64,000 nucleotides of DNA from Mangrovibacterium lignilyticum (GTDB taxonomy: Bacteria; Bacteroidota; Bacteroidia; Bacteroidales; Prolixibacteraceae). The stretch covers positions 1,572,021-1,636,020 of the forward strand of contig NZ_WKLH01000001.1 of assembly GCF_010882175.1 (NCBI RefSeq), written 5' to 3'. Each line of letters opens with the position of its first letter. The stretch's first letter is position 1. The notes beneath the pieces were generated by a model that saw nothing but the letters and a program-made list of their open reading frames with translations, had not been told where the DNA came from and made no database searches. This document shows positions 24,860 to 34,387 of this stretch, one piece after another. The position numbers were made by a program, and so were the translations under genes.

Positions 24860-26977
24860 ATGTCGTCAAACCCGATTGAAAGAAGAAATTTTATAAAGCT
24901 ACTGGCTGCCGGTATCGGAAGCACTCTTTTGCCAATCAGATCATTAGCCGACTTACCGGTCGCTTCGGAGGCACCGGGACCAGTAAAATTCAAACTGGGC
25001 CAATCGGATTGGGTTCTGCATAGCGACGGAACCTTCGATTTGGTTTCCGGCTCAATCCGATTGCGAAATTGTCGTCCAACAATCGATGGACAAAGTATTT
25101 TTGTGCAAAATACCTTCATGGGAGATTCTCCAAAAGGTAAGCGTATCATCTACGAATTGGTCGGCAATAGTTTTGTTATGCTCGATCTGAAAATCTTCAA
25201 CGGATCGGTGTCTATCGGAATTGAGCTTAGTAATATGTCACGGGCTCCGTTTTACCTGTCGCCATTGGGCGAAGCCCGGGTTGAGGGAGTAGACCGATAC
25301 TTCAAGCAAGGGTTGGGACAAGGTGGTCCGTCCGGAATTTATAAAATCCCAACTCCGACAGCGGAAGATTGGGGAAATACTTCAGGTGAACAGGCCTGGT
25401 CATTCGATTCATACGTCACCACGGCTCTCCTTTCACCCCAAAATGAAACCTTAGCTTTTAGTGCTTACGAGCACTACGATTTTATTCAGAAAAGTACCAT
25501 CTACAACCGACCGCATCGCAAAGGTCTTTACGACCGTTATCCGGACAAAGAGGATATTTTCTTCGAAACCGGATTTGTGATGGAGAATATCCCGTTGCAA
25601 AATGAATTCATCAAACTGCCTGATATCTACATTGTAAAAGGAAACACTCCTTTTGACACGTTGCAACATATTGCCTGGAATATTTCGGAGAATATGGTGG
25701 CCCGAAAAGATACTAAAACCAGTTACCACTGGAATTCATGGTACGAGTACCAGCATGATTTTTCTTTCGAACAATTAAAGGAGGTCCTTCAGGGCTTAGA
25801 TGATATTAAACCGAAGATTCCGTTACAAACCATCCAAATTGATGATTGTTATTGCACACTTGGTGACTGGCTGGAAACAAATGAAAGATGGCCAAAGTCG
25901 ATGGAAGACCCGGCTCGTGAGATTTTCCAGCGAGGTTTTAGGGCTGGAATTTGGGTGGCTCCATTTGTTGTGGACGAAAATAGTAAGTTATTTAAGAATC
26001 ATCCCAATTGGCTCATTCGCGATCTTGATGGCGAACCGATCCAGCAACACAATTTCCGGGACAGCAAGCTTTATGCGCTTGATGGCAGTCATCCGGAAGT
26101 TCAAAAATACATTGCCCGGGTTTTCAGAACCTTCCGAAAAATGGGCTACACCTTTTTCAAAACGGCCTATCTTAGTTGGGGGCTAAAAGACGCTGCCAAC
26201 ATCCGCCGCTACGACCGCGATAAAACATCCGTTCAGATCTTGGTTGATGTGATGAAGATTATCCGCGAGGAAATCGGTGCCGGTGCATATTGGATGGCTA
26301 GTAACGCTCCTTTTGGTCCACTGATCGGATTTGTTGATGGCATGCGTATTTCCGCCAACGTTGACGCCGACTGGACACCCGGGGGAATTGGCAACATGTT
26401 CCAGGAATCATATAACTGCCAGTATTTCAACAACGTGTATTGGCAGAATGACCCGGACACTATTTTCTTGCGCGATGTTAACAATAACCTCACCGCTGAA
26501 GAAAAAGCCAGCATTGCCCTTTGGGATGGAATCATGGGAGGTACCGTTAACACATCAGACCGTTTCTCAACCCTAACCGAAGAACAATTGAACCTTTGGC
26601 GGTTCCTGCAACCACAGGATCGTCCGCAAAGCGCAGTAACTCCCCTTTGGAGCTACCGCGACACCGGCAAAATTGCTGTTCGCCGTTACAAATCAGAAAG
26701 AGCATGGGGCGTTTTAATTGTAAACGACACTGAAGAAAAACTGGAAGAGACCTATAAATTGGTCGATCTGACCGGAGAAGACAAGTGTTGGCTCTTCCGC
26801 TGGACTCCCGGGAATAGTATTGGACTGGGACATATGGAACAGGTGCAAATAACACTTAATCCACATGAGTCGATCTTGCTGTATGCCAGTGAAAATAATG
26901 ACGATCCACCCTCTGACCTGTCAATAAGTGGTGTAAAACTGGAAAAATACCTTCGCAAACATAACCTGATTGATTAA
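24860..26977 (+). CDS. GH36-like (alpha-galactosidase fold) protein, catalytic Asp residues apparently lost
   Basis: A 705-residue protein from the ATG at 24860. The N-terminus ERRNFIKLLAAGIGSTLLPI is a Tat-type signal. The fold matches GH36: beta-sandwich first, then barrel motifs IQIDDCYCTLGDW, WVAPFVVDEN, LDGSHPEVQKY and MASNAPFGP. In characterised GH36 enzymes the nucleophile is the Asp of K-x-D-x-L and the acid/base is the Asp of R-I-G-P-D. Here these read FFKTAYLSW (Ala436, codon GCC at 26165) and MRISANVDADW (Asn500, codon AAC at 26357). The frame is intact, so this may be a binding protein or an altered enzyme. The alignment is by eye. Confidence 0.75.
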   Translation: MSSNPIERRNFIKLLAAGIGSTLLPIRSLADLPVASEAPGPVKFKLGQSDWVLHSDGTFDLVSGSIRLRNCRPTIDGQSIFVQNTFMGDSPKGKRIIYELVGNSFVMLDLKIFNGSVSIGIELSNMSRAPFYLSPLGEARVEGVDRYFKQGLGQGGPSGIYKIPTPTAEDWGNTSGEQAWSFDSYVTTALLSPQNETLAFSAYEHYDFIQKSTIYNRPHRKGLYDRYPDKEDIFFETGFVMENIPLQNEFIKLPDIYIVKGNTPFDTLQHIAWNISENMVARKDTKTSYHWNSWYEYQHDFSFEQLKEVLQGLDDIKPKIPLQTIQIDDCYCTLGDWLETNERWPKSMEDPAREIFQRGFRAGIWVAPFVVDENSKLFKNHPNWLIRDLDGEPIQQHNFRDSKLYALDGSHPEVQKYIARVFRTFRKMGYTFFKTAYLSWGLKDAANIRRYDRDKTSVQILVDVMKIIREEIGAGAYWMASNAPFGPLIGFVDGMRISANVDADWTPGGIGNMFQESYNCQYFNNVYWQNDPDTIFLRDVNNNLTAEEKASIALWDGIMGGTVNTSDRFSTLTEEQLNLWRFLQPQDRPQSAVTPLWSYRDTGKIAVRRYKSERAWGVLIVNDTEEKLEETYKLVDLTGEDKCWLFRWTPGNSIGLGHMEQVQITLNPHESILLYASENNDDPPSDLSISGVKLEKYLRKHNLID

Positions 26978-27178
26978 CGGATAGCGAACCAATTCCATTG
27001 GGCTGGAACCGCAAAAAGCTTAGCGGAACACCCAAAAAGCGCTAGTAAGTGATAATGATTTATAGTGAAAACCACCCATTCATTAAATCATCATGCTGCG
27101 TGAACCTGACTCGCGTTTGAAAACTTTCTGATTTCAAAACTTAACGCTATTTTAGGGCTTGATTTTTAGCAATAGCAA

Positions 27179-27613
27179 ATGGATTATAGCCTATTAAATA
27201 CAAAAACACCAGTAGATTTATTAAACGCTTCAATGAAAGATAGTTTAATCAGCAACCTGGGAATTAAAATTGAATCGATCGATGATGGGGAAGTGACAGC
27301 AAGCATGCCGGTTTCTGAAAAAACGATGCGCCCCGGAGGTATTCTTCACGGTGGCGCCAGTTTGGCATTAGCCGAAACAATTGCAGGCCTGGGAAGTATC
27401 CTAATCATCGACGCGACAGAATATGACGCCAGAGGCATTCAGGTTACCGCAAATCATGTAGGTGGTATGACTGAAGGAACAGTGCTGGCAACAGCAAAAA
27501 TCGTACATCAGGGAAAACAAACCCACATTTGGAATGTTGACATTACCAATAAGGAAGGCAAATTAATTTCGACTGCGCGTGTGACCAACATGATTATAAA
27601 AAAGAATGATTAA
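27179..27613 (+). CDS. menI: PaaI/MenI-like hotdog thioesterase
   Basis: A 144-residue hotdog-fold acyl-CoA thioesterase. The helix motif PGGILHGGASLALAETIAG is characteristic of the PaaI/YbgC-related group acting on aromatic acyl-CoAs. It opens the menaquinone cluster and overlaps the menF start by eight bases. From that I infer it hydrolyses 1,4-dihydroxy-2-naphthoyl-CoA (the MenI step). Sequence alone cannot separate it from other phenylacyl-CoA thioesterases. Confidence 0.8.
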   Translation: MDYSLLNTKTPVDLLNASMKDSLISNLGIKIESIDDGEVTASMPVSEKTMRPGGILHGGASLALAETIAGLGSILIIDATEYDARGIQVTANHVGGMTEGTVLATAKIVHQGKQTHIWNVDITNKEGKLISTARVTNMIIKKND

Positions 27614-28778
27614 AGGGGAATTGTATAAAACATTTTTCGATCAACTTTTGAAGAAGAACAGGCCTTTTGCTGCCTGGTCTATGCCCGGTGAATCCGAACC
27701 TGAAATCTTGATCGGAGAACCTTCCGATATTCTTCAACTAGAAGACTTCAACAAACTTAACGGACAGGAAGGCTTCGTGTTTGCGCCATTTAGAATTGAA
27801 CCAAACGCGCCCCTGATTCTGTTAAAACCCGGCCTTTATTTAAATGGTGAAACGGACATACAATCCTTTGATCTTGATTCGCTGCCAACATTGGAATCCA
27901 ACACCTGTTCGGAAAAAGATTTTCATATTATTACCGAAGAGCAATACCTAAAAGACATCGCTGAAACGGTGCGGGTCATTCAAAATACAAAATTATCCAA
28001 GGTCATTGTCTCCCGCATCATCCAGGAAAAGAGAAAGGGTGAATCCATTGGGCAACTGTACATGCAACTGCGCGAACAAACTCCCAATGCATTTGTGTAC
28101 CTGGTAAATCTTCCGGAAAGCGGACTCTGGATGGGGGCTACTCCGGAAGCACTGCTACAGTCAAAAGGGAAAACGCTCGAAACAGTGTCGCTGGCTGGCA
28201 CCCAGTCGCGACGACAAGATGCTGATTACAGGTGGCATACCAAAGAAATTGAGGAGCAAGCGTTTGTTTCCCGTTACATGCTCGATGTTTTTTACAAATT
28301 CAACATTCACCCCTACGCTACGCAAGGTCCGGAGACACTAGAAAGCGGCAAAGTGGCTCACCTGAAAACAAGCTTCACGTTTTCGTCCAAAAAGGTTGAC
28401 GATCAACTGGGAAATTTTGTGGCCGAGCTACATCCTACACCAGCTGTTTGCGGATTGCCTAAGTCAAAAGCGAGTCGGTTCATCTCGACAATCGAAAAAC
28501 ACCAGCGCAGATATTACACCGGTTACCTGGGTCCGTGGCGAATGAACGATTGCGTCAGATTATTTGTAAATTTGCGTTGCATGGAAATCACCCCTGAGAA
28601 TTATATGTTGTATTCGGGTGGTGGAATCACAGGCAGATCAGTTCCTGCCGACGAATGGGAAGAAACAAAGAAAAAAGCAACAACTCTATTATCAGCTATT
28701 GAGGCTGTTCAGCATAATGATTTCAACAAAGAAACACATCCAACAACTGGCCTCTTTACTGCTGGCCAACAAAATTGA
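27606..28778 (+). CDS. menF: Isochorismate synthase
   Basis: A 390-residue chorismate-utilising enzyme. The C-terminal catalytic domain shows KVIVSRIIQEKRKG, GATPEALL, TVSLAGTQSR, ELHPTPAVCGLPKSKA and FVNLRCMEI, as in EntC/MenF/PabB relatives. Position at the head of menD makes MenF, the first menaquinone-specific step (chorismate to isochorismate), the natural reading. Its last 20 or so codons, beyond the end usual for the family, overlap the start of menD by 62 bases in another frame. Confidence 0.92.
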   Translation: MIKGELYKTFFDQLLKKNRPFAAWSMPGESEPEILIGEPSDILQLEDFNKLNGQEGFVFAPFRIEPNAPLILLKPGLYLNGETDIQSFDLDSLPTLESNTCSEKDFHIITEEQYLKDIAETVRVIQNTKLSKVIVSRIIQEKRKGESIGQLYMQLREQTPNAFVYLVNLPESGLWMGATPEALLQSKGKTLETVSLAGTQSRRQDADYRWHTKEIEEQAFVSRYMLDVFYKFNIHPYATQGPETLESGKVAHLKTSFTFSSKKVDDQLGNFVAELHPTPAVCGLPKSKASRFISTIEKHQRRYYTGYLGPWRMNDCVRLFVNLRCMEITPENYMLYSGGGITGRSVPADEWEETKKKATTLLSAIEAVQHNDFNKETHPTTGLFTAGQQN

Positions 28779-30399
28779 CGACATCATCATCTCGCCCGGT
28801 TCACGAAATGGTCCGATGACCCATACGTTTTCCGGCTACGGGCTTTTCAACTGCCGCAATATTGTAGATGAACGCAGCGCTGCTTATTTCGCGTTGGGTT
28901 TAGCACAAGCCAAGCAAAAACCGGTCGCTCTGGTTTGCAGTTCAGGCACAGCAACACTGAACTACGCCCCTGCTGTTGCCGAAGCATTTTACCTAAATGT
29001 TCCCTTAATTGTATTGACGGCAGACCGACCGGATTACTGGATTGACCAAGCCGAAAGCCAATGCATTCGCCAGGATGGCATCTACCGGAACTTCACAAAA
29101 AAAGAAATCAGTTTGCCATTGGGTGAATCGGAAAAAGAACTGTGGTTTGCAGCTCGTCAAATCAACGAGTGCCTGAATATTGCCGTGTCAGGAACACCGG
29201 CACCGGTACATATCAACATCCCATTGGAGGAACCGTTGCACGATTTAGTTGATGTGCAGTTGCCATCGACTAAAGTGATTGCTCAGGAAGGAACCGAGAC
29301 TGCATTAAGCGAATCGTCAGTGGAGAACCTGGCTACCGCTTTTAACAAAGCACCCAAGGTCTTGATTTTGGCCGGCCAGCTAATTCCCAATCCGGGATTG
29401 GAAAACGTTCTCTCCGAATTAGTCAACACAACCGGAGCAGTTGTTTTAAAAGAACACCTATCGAATCTGAATGACCCGCAATTTTGTGGCAACATTGATA
29501 CACTGATGGCCGCCATGCTGGAAGATGTGCCTGCTAAATATCAACCGGACTTATTGATTTCTTTCGGCGGACAATATGTGTCGAAAGCATTGAAACAGTT
29601 TCTGCGGAAGAACAAGGCCACTCAGCATTGGCACCTGACGCGATCCAACGAGCATTTCGACACCTATCAGTCGCTAACCAAAGTAGTCAATATCGATGCG
29701 GGCGACTTCTTCGAATTGCTCCTACCGAAACTGGCAGCTAAAGAAAAAGCCTATTTGCAGCTTTGGAAAAATAAGGAAGAGCAAGTCATGCAACTAAGTG
29801 AAAAATGTATCGCATTATCAGATTGGTCGGATCTAATCGTTTTTGACCAAATCCGGAAAGCCATTCCTGAAAATTCGGTGATTCACTTGGGCAACAGCAC
29901 ACCTGTTCGTTACGCGTTGATCTGCGACTCCGTTCAAGATGCGCACTATTTCAGCAATCGGGGTACCAGCGGTATCGATGGTCCAATGTCGACAGCTGTT
30001 GGATTCGCACATGAATCGGAAAAACTCAATACAATCATTTTGGGTGATCTGTCATTCTTTTACGACTCGAACGCTTTATGGAACAATTATATTGGCAACA
30101 ATCTTCGCGTGATTGTTATCAACAACCGGGGAGGTAACATATTTGGACTAATCAAAGGACCTTCAGATTCGCCAGCTTATCAGGAACATTTTTTCACCGA
30201 AAATAAATTTAAAGCTGAAGGAATTGCACAGACATTCGGGCTTGACTATTTTAAAGCTGAAAATGAAAATGAATTGCATGGAGCCTTAACCGAGTTTTAC
30301 TCAGCCAAACAACAAGCCCCTGCCCTGCTTGAAATTTTCACAGATGCGGAAATCAATACGAAAACATTCAGGGGACTATTCAAATTTGTCAAACAATAA
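28717..30399 (+). CDS. menD: 2-succinyl-5-enolpyruvyl-6-hydroxy-3-cyclohexene-1-carboxylate synthase
   Basis: A 560-residue ThDP enzyme, starting at ATG 28717 (MISTKKHIQQLASLL), where homology begins. The frame is open to 28618 inside menF. IISPGSRNGPMTHTF contains the substrate-binding Ser-Arg of MenD. NRGTSGIDGPMSTAVG, ILGDLSFFYDSNALW and VINNRGGNIF form the ThDP/Mg pocket (GDxx...NN). It joins isochorismate and 2-oxoglutarate. It is part of the men operon, with menB 12 bases on. Confidence 0.95.
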   Translation: MISTKKHIQQLASLLLANKIDDIIISPGSRNGPMTHTFSGYGLFNCRNIVDERSAAYFALGLAQAKQKPVALVCSSGTATLNYAPAVAEAFYLNVPLIVLTADRPDYWIDQAESQCIRQDGIYRNFTKKEISLPLGESEKELWFAARQINECLNIAVSGTPAPVHINIPLEEPLHDLVDVQLPSTKVIAQEGTETALSESSVENLATAFNKAPKVLILAGQLIPNPGLENVLSELVNTTGAVVLKEHLSNLNDPQFCGNIDTLMAAMLEDVPAKYQPDLLISFGGQYVSKALKQFLRKNKATQHWHLTRSNEHFDTYQSLTKVVNIDAGDFFELLLPKLAAKEKAYLQLWKNKEEQVMQLSEKCIALSDWSDLIVFDQIRKAIPENSVIHLGNSTPVRYALICDSVQDAHYFSNRGTSGIDGPMSTAVGFAHESEKLNTIILGDLSFFYDSNALWNNYIGNNLRVIVINNRGGNIFGLIKGPSDSPAYQEHFFTENKFKAEGIAQTFGLDYFKAENENELHGALTEFYSAKQQAPALLEIFTDAEINTKTFRGLFKFVKQ

Positions 30400-30411
30400 A
30401 AAACACGATAG

Positions 30412-31236
30412 ATGAGCACGACAAGAAAATGGGAAACCATTAAAGAATACGAGGATATCTTCTTCGACTATTTCGATGGAATTGGAAAAATCACCATCAA
30501 CCGCGAACAGGTACGGAACGCTTTCCGTCCGACAACTGTCAATAATATTATTGAGGCATTGCACATTTGCCGGGAAGATCAACACATCAATGTGATTGTT
30601 TTGACCGGTGCCGGCGACAAAGCATTCTGCTCCGGTGGCGATCAAAATGTAAAAGGAACCGGCGGTTATATTGACGAGAATGGTATTCCACGATTGAATA
30701 TTCTGGAAGTACAGAAACAAATCCGTAGCATGCCGAAACCGGTGATTGCCATGGTCAATGGTTTTGCCATTGGTGGCGGCCACGTGTTACATGTTGTTTG
30801 CGATATTAGTATTGCCAGCGAGAATGCCATCTTTGGACAAACTGGCCCTAAAGTGGGTAGCTTCGATGCCGGATTGGGATCATCGTACCTGGCCAGCATT
30901 GTTGGTCAGAAGAAAGCTCGTGAAATTTGGTTCATGTGTCGCCAGTACTCTGCTGCCGAAGCGCTTGAAATGGGCTTGGTCAATAAAGTGGTTCCTTTGG
31001 ACCAATTGGAAGATGAAGTGGTTGCCTGGGCACAAAAAATGCAGGAACACAGTCCGCTGGCACTGCGCATGCTGAAACTGGGATTAAATGCCGAACTGGA
31101 TGGGCAGATTGGTATTCAGGAATTTGCAGGAAATGCAACCTTATTGTACTACCTGACGGAAGAGGCTCAGGAAGGCAAACATGCATTCCTGGAGAAACGC
31201 AAACCCGACTTCCAAAAATACCCGAAATTCCCTTAA
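30412..31236 (+). CDS. menB: 1,4-dihydroxy-2-naphthoyl-CoA synthase
   Basis: A 274-residue crotonase-family enzyme that closes the naphthoquinone ring of o-succinylbenzoyl-CoA. Landmarks are [50 protein letters not shown] and [13 protein letters not shown], as in MenB proteins. The G-SFDAGLG segment carries the conserved Asp of the active site. It follows menD at 12 bases and is followed by a strong hairpin before menA. Confidence 0.97.
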   Translation: MSTTRKWETIKEYEDIFFDYFDGIGKITINREQVRNAFRPTTVNNIIEALHICREDQHINVIVLTGAGDKAFCSGGDQNVKGTGGYIDENGIPRLNILEVQKQIRSMPKPVIAMVNGFAIGGGHVLHVVCDISIASENAIFGQTGPKVGSFDAGLGSSYLASIVGQKKAREIWFMCRQYSAAEALEMGLVNKVVPLDQLEDEVVAWAQKMQEHSPLALRMLKLGLNAELDGQIGIQEFAGNATLLYYLTEEAQEGKHAFLEKRKPDFQKYPKFP

Positions 31237-31253
31237 TCTAAGAATAGATAACT

Positions 31254-31289
31254 AATGTTACAGAGAACTAAAAACCTCTCTGTAACATT
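31254..31289 (+). terminator. Hairpin between menB and menA
   Basis: AATGTTACAGAGA (31254-31266) and TCTCTGTAACATT (31277-31289) are exact 13-base complements with a 10-base loop and a T-rich tail (TTTCATTTT). It could end the menI-menB transcript or attenuate expression of menA, menC and menE. Confidence 0.7.
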
Positions 31290-31303
31290 TCATTTTAATT
31301 GCA

Positions 31304-32212
31304 ATGGCTACACCAAAAAGTTGGATTAAAGCAGCTCGACTGCGCACTTTGCCTCTGGCCTTATCCGGCATCCTGATGGGTTCGGCACTGGCCTGGTTTT
31401 ACGGGTCTTTTAACCTTGCCGTGTTTGTACTGGCTTTGATCACAGCCACACTCATCCAGGTATTTTCAAACTTTGCAAACGACTATGGCGATTTCCAAAA
31501 AGGGACCGATAATCATCAGCGACTCGGCCCAACACGCACCATGCAAGGTGGTGAAATTACGCCGGCAGAGATGAAAAAAGGGATGTGGATCATTGGTGGG
31601 TTGAGCTTTTTGTTTGGCATTGCGCTGGTCTATGTCGGCACTTGGGAATATTGCAAGATCGCATTCTCCGGATTTATCGGATTGGGAATTCTTGCCTTGC
31701 TCGCGGCCTATTTCTACACAGCAGGGCATAAATCCTACGGTTACATTGGGTTGGGCGACTTGTCGGTTTTCCTGTTCTTTGGTTTGCTGCCGGTTATTGG
31801 CGTTTTCTTTCTGCACGCAAATTATGTGGAAACAGCCATTATTTTACCGGCCATCAGCATGGGGTTTTTCAGCGCCGGTGTGCTTAACCTGAATAACATG
31901 CGTGATATTGAGAATGACCAGGAATCAGGAAAAATAACCTTGGCGGTAAAAATGGGAAGTCGCAACAGCCGAATTTATCACATCGCACTGATTTCGTGGG
32001 GGTGGGTTGCGGCCCTGATTTTTACGCTTCACCAACAGGAGTCTACCTGGCAATGGCTTTTTGTGCTCACATTCCCGCTGTTTTTGTTCGATCTGATCAA
32101 AATATACAACACCAAAGATGACCGGTTGCTTGACCCGTTTTTAAAGCGGCTCGCACTGGGAACACTGGCTTTCACAATCCTTTTCTCCATCGGACTAATT
32201 TTAGCATTCTGA
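31304..32212 (+). CDS. menA: 1,4-dihydroxy-2-naphthoate octaprenyltransferase
   Basis: A 302-residue UbiA-family prenyltransferase with eight or nine membrane helices. The two Asp-rich motifs are NFANDYGDFQKGTDN (N-D-x-x-D-x-x-x-G-x-D) near residue 52 and NMRDIENDQESGK near residue 200, both needed for Mg-prenyl diphosphate binding. It attaches the side chain to the naphthoate in the inner membrane. Its stop shares one base with the menC start (TGATG). Confidence 0.95.
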   Translation: MATPKSWIKAARLRTLPLALSGILMGSALAWFYGSFNLAVFVLALITATLIQVFSNFANDYGDFQKGTDNHQRLGPTRTMQGGEITPAEMKKGMWIIGGLSFLFGIALVYVGTWEYCKIAFSGFIGLGILALLAAYFYTAGHKSYGYIGLGDLSVFLFFGLLPVIGVFFLHANYVETAIILPAISMGFFSAGVLNLNNMRDIENDQESGKITLAVKMGSRNSRIYHIALISWGWVAALIFTLHQQESTWQWLFVLTFPLFLFDLIKIYNTKDDRLLDPFLKRLALGTLAFTILFSIGLILAF

Positions 32213-33237
32213 TGATCGGCTATTTCAAAAAATACGAATTAGAATTTAAGCAGGCTGCCGGTACGTCTCGGGGAGTCTTAAAAAACCGAACGGTTTGGTA
32301 TTTATACCTGGAAGAAAATGGCAAAACCGGTATTGGTGAATGCGCTCCACTACCGGGTCTCAGCAAAGAAAAGCCGGAGCAGATCGATTACCTGATTGAA
32401 GATGTTTGTTCTGATCCGATACACTTTTCTGAAAATGAAGAGTTGCTGATCGACTATCCGTCACTTCGATTTGCATTGGAGACCGCTCTGCTCGATTTGC
32501 AAAACGGCGGAAATCGGGTTTTGTATCCTTCTGCTTTCACGGAAGGACAAGCCGGAATCCCGATCAATGGATTGATTTGGATGAATGATGCTGAGACCAT
32601 GCGCCAGGAAATTGAACGCAAACTTGAAGCAGGTTTTCGATGCCTAAAACTGAAGATTGGTGCGATCGATTTTGAAAAAGAACTGGATCTGCTGCAGTCG
32701 ATTCGGGAGCGCTTCAGCCCTGACCAAATTACACTGCGAGTAGATGCCAACGGCGCCTTTAAGGTTGATGAAGCCAGGGAAAAGCTGAAACGTTTGGCCG
32801 AATTCGACCTGCATTCCATTGAGCAACCCATTGCGGCGGGTCGTTGGGCCGAGTTGGCAAAACTATGCGACGACAGCCCGTTACCGATTGCCTTGGATGA
32901 GGAGCTAATAGGCCTGAATAAACGTGAAGATAAGGAGCTGCTGCTCGATATGGTGCGTCCGCAATATTTGATTTTAAAGCCAAGCTTGCACGGTGGCATT
33001 TCCGGTTGCGACGAATGGATTGAACTGGCTGAAGATCGGGCTATCGGATGGTGGATTACCTCGTACCTGGAATCAAATATTGGACTGAATGCCATTGCAC
33101 AATGGGCTTTCACCAAGAATGTGACGATGCACCAGGGACTCGGAACCGGGCAACTGTTTACCAACAATATTGATTCGCCGCTCGAAATCCGGGGTGAGCA
33201 GCTTTGGTTTGACCCGGCGAAGGGGTTTGGCCTCTGA
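32212..33237 (+). CDS. menC: o-Succinylbenzoate synthase
   Basis: A 341-residue enolase-superfamily dehydratase. The K-x-K motif is in CLKLKIGA (about residue 145). Metal ligands follow in LRVDANGAF, HSIEQPI and ALDEEL, and the second lysine is in LILKPSLHGG. This is the MenC set, distinct from the epimerase at 18125 in the same superfamily. It is translationally coupled to menA by a one-base overlap. Confidence 0.94.
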   Translation: MIGYFKKYELEFKQAAGTSRGVLKNRTVWYLYLEENGKTGIGECAPLPGLSKEKPEQIDYLIEDVCSDPIHFSENEELLIDYPSLRFALETALLDLQNGGNRVLYPSAFTEGQAGIPINGLIWMNDAETMRQEIERKLEAGFRCLKLKIGAIDFEKELDLLQSIRERFSPDQITLRVDANGAFKVDEAREKLKRLAEFDLHSIEQPIAAGRWAELAKLCDDSPLPIALDEELIGLNKREDKELLLDMVRPQYLILKPSLHGGISGCDEWIELAEDRAIGWWITSYLESNIGLNAIAQWAFTKNVTMHQGLGTGQLFTNNIDSPLEIRGEQLWFDPAKGFGL

Positions 33238-33342
33238 GCGGCATTAAAGGTTAATCATCCTGACCAGGATTCAGGCTCCCTGGCCATTTGATGGAAGATC
33301 CCGCAATGAATTCGGGATGACGAAAAATTTGAAACTCAGAAC
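33238..33342. repeat. Intergenic repeat remnant between menC and menE
   Basis: This gap contains ATCCCG (33298-33303) and CGGGAT (33313-33318) followed by GACG, as in the dispersed bacterial repeat reading CGGGATGACG. Such pieces are usually decayed mobile hairpin elements. It separates menC from menE and leaves menE without an ATG at the expected place. Confidence 0.4.
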
Positions 33343-34380
33343 TTGGAACTATTTCCTTCACATATCACTTTAAACGGGCAACCAACCAAGGTTGAAAGTC
33401 TGCTTGCAAACCGCAAAAGCACCACCGACTGGGAGCGCGACTGGCTCGACTTTCTGTCGGAATGGTACAGTAATGATGACGTCATCCGGGTAAATACGTC
33501 GGGCAGTACGGGCGAACCGAAAACCATCGAGCTAAAAAAGGATTTTGTTGCAGCCAGCGCCATGCGTACCATCCGCTTTTTCAATTTAAACGAAGGGGAT
33601 AAAATTCTGCATTGCTTACCCAGCCGGTTCATTGCAGGAAAACTAATGGTTGTTCGGGCATTGATCGGCAAACTGGATTTGTATGTGATCGATCCGGCAA
33701 GTGATCTCCGGATTCTAAATGACGTTCAGTTTCGTTTTTCGGCGATGGTGACCAACCAGGTTGAAAAGTGTTTTAAATTTGGCCATTGGCAGTTGGATTT
33801 TCTCCTTTTGGGTGGCTCAGCCATTCCAACTCCGTTGGAGGCCAAATTGCAGACCATCGGCACAACCTGTTATTCAAGTTACGCCATGACCGAAACCGCA
33901 ACGCACATCGCTCTGCGCAAGTTAAACGGTGAAGGAAAGGACGCGTATTACCATTGCCTCGAAGACATCAACATTAGTCTGAACGAAACTGGTTGTGTGC
34001 GGATAAAAATGCCGGGCCTGGAGCATGGATTTCTTCAAACCAACGACCTGGGTGAATTGAAAGATGAGCATACTTTCCGGATCCTTGGACGGGCCGACAA
34101 CCGCATCATCTCCGGCGGATTGAAATTTTCGCCCGAGGAACTGGAGCAAAAACTTGAGGACAGCATCCCACAAGCTTTTTACATTTCATCCAAACCCCAC
34201 GACTCACTGGGGCAACAACTCGTCTTAGTGGTTGAAGGCAATGAAAATTCATCCCAAGTAAGCGAACTGAAGAATATCTGCCGGGAAAAGCTGACAAAAT
34301 ACGAACAGCCCCGCGAGATCATTTTCGTGAAACGACTGCCACGAACGGAGAATGGAAAAATAAGACGAATGCCGGTGTGA
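33343..34380 (+). CDS. menE: o-Succinylbenzoate-CoA ligase
   Basis: A 345-residue short adenylate-forming enzyme. The P-loop VNTSGSTGEPKTIELKK, YAMTETATHIALRK, ILGRADNRIISGGLKFSPEE and a C-terminal RTENGKIRRM with the catalytic lysine define the family. The N-terminal subdomain is reduced, as is usual for Bacteroidota MenE. I take TTG at 33343 as start. No ATG or GTG lies upstream in the frame before a stop at 33307, and the next ATG is deep in the protein. It activates o-succinylbenzoate for menB. Confidence 0.9.
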   Translation: MELFPSHITLNGQPTKVESLLANRKSTTDWERDWLDFLSEWYSNDDVIRVNTSGSTGEPKTIELKKDFVAASAMRTIRFFNLNEGDKILHCLPSRFIAGKLMVVRALIGKLDLYVIDPASDLRILNDVQFRFSAMVTNQVEKCFKFGHWQLDFLLLGGSAIPTPLEAKLQTIGTTCYSSYAMTETATHIALRKLNGEGKDAYYHCLEDINISLNETGCVRIKMPGLEHGFLQTNDLGELKDEHTFRILGRADNRIISGGLKFSPEELEQKLEDSIPQAFYISSKPHDSLGQQLVLVVEGNENSSQVSELKNICREKLTKYEQPREIIFVKRLPRTENGKIRRMPV

Positions 34381-34387
34381 TTTTTTC

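Noticed and set aside
33343-33345. Frameshift or decay of menE because no ATG start is present
   Set aside because: The reading frame is intact from TTG to the conserved C-terminal lysine motif, and TTG starts also fit sprA in this window.
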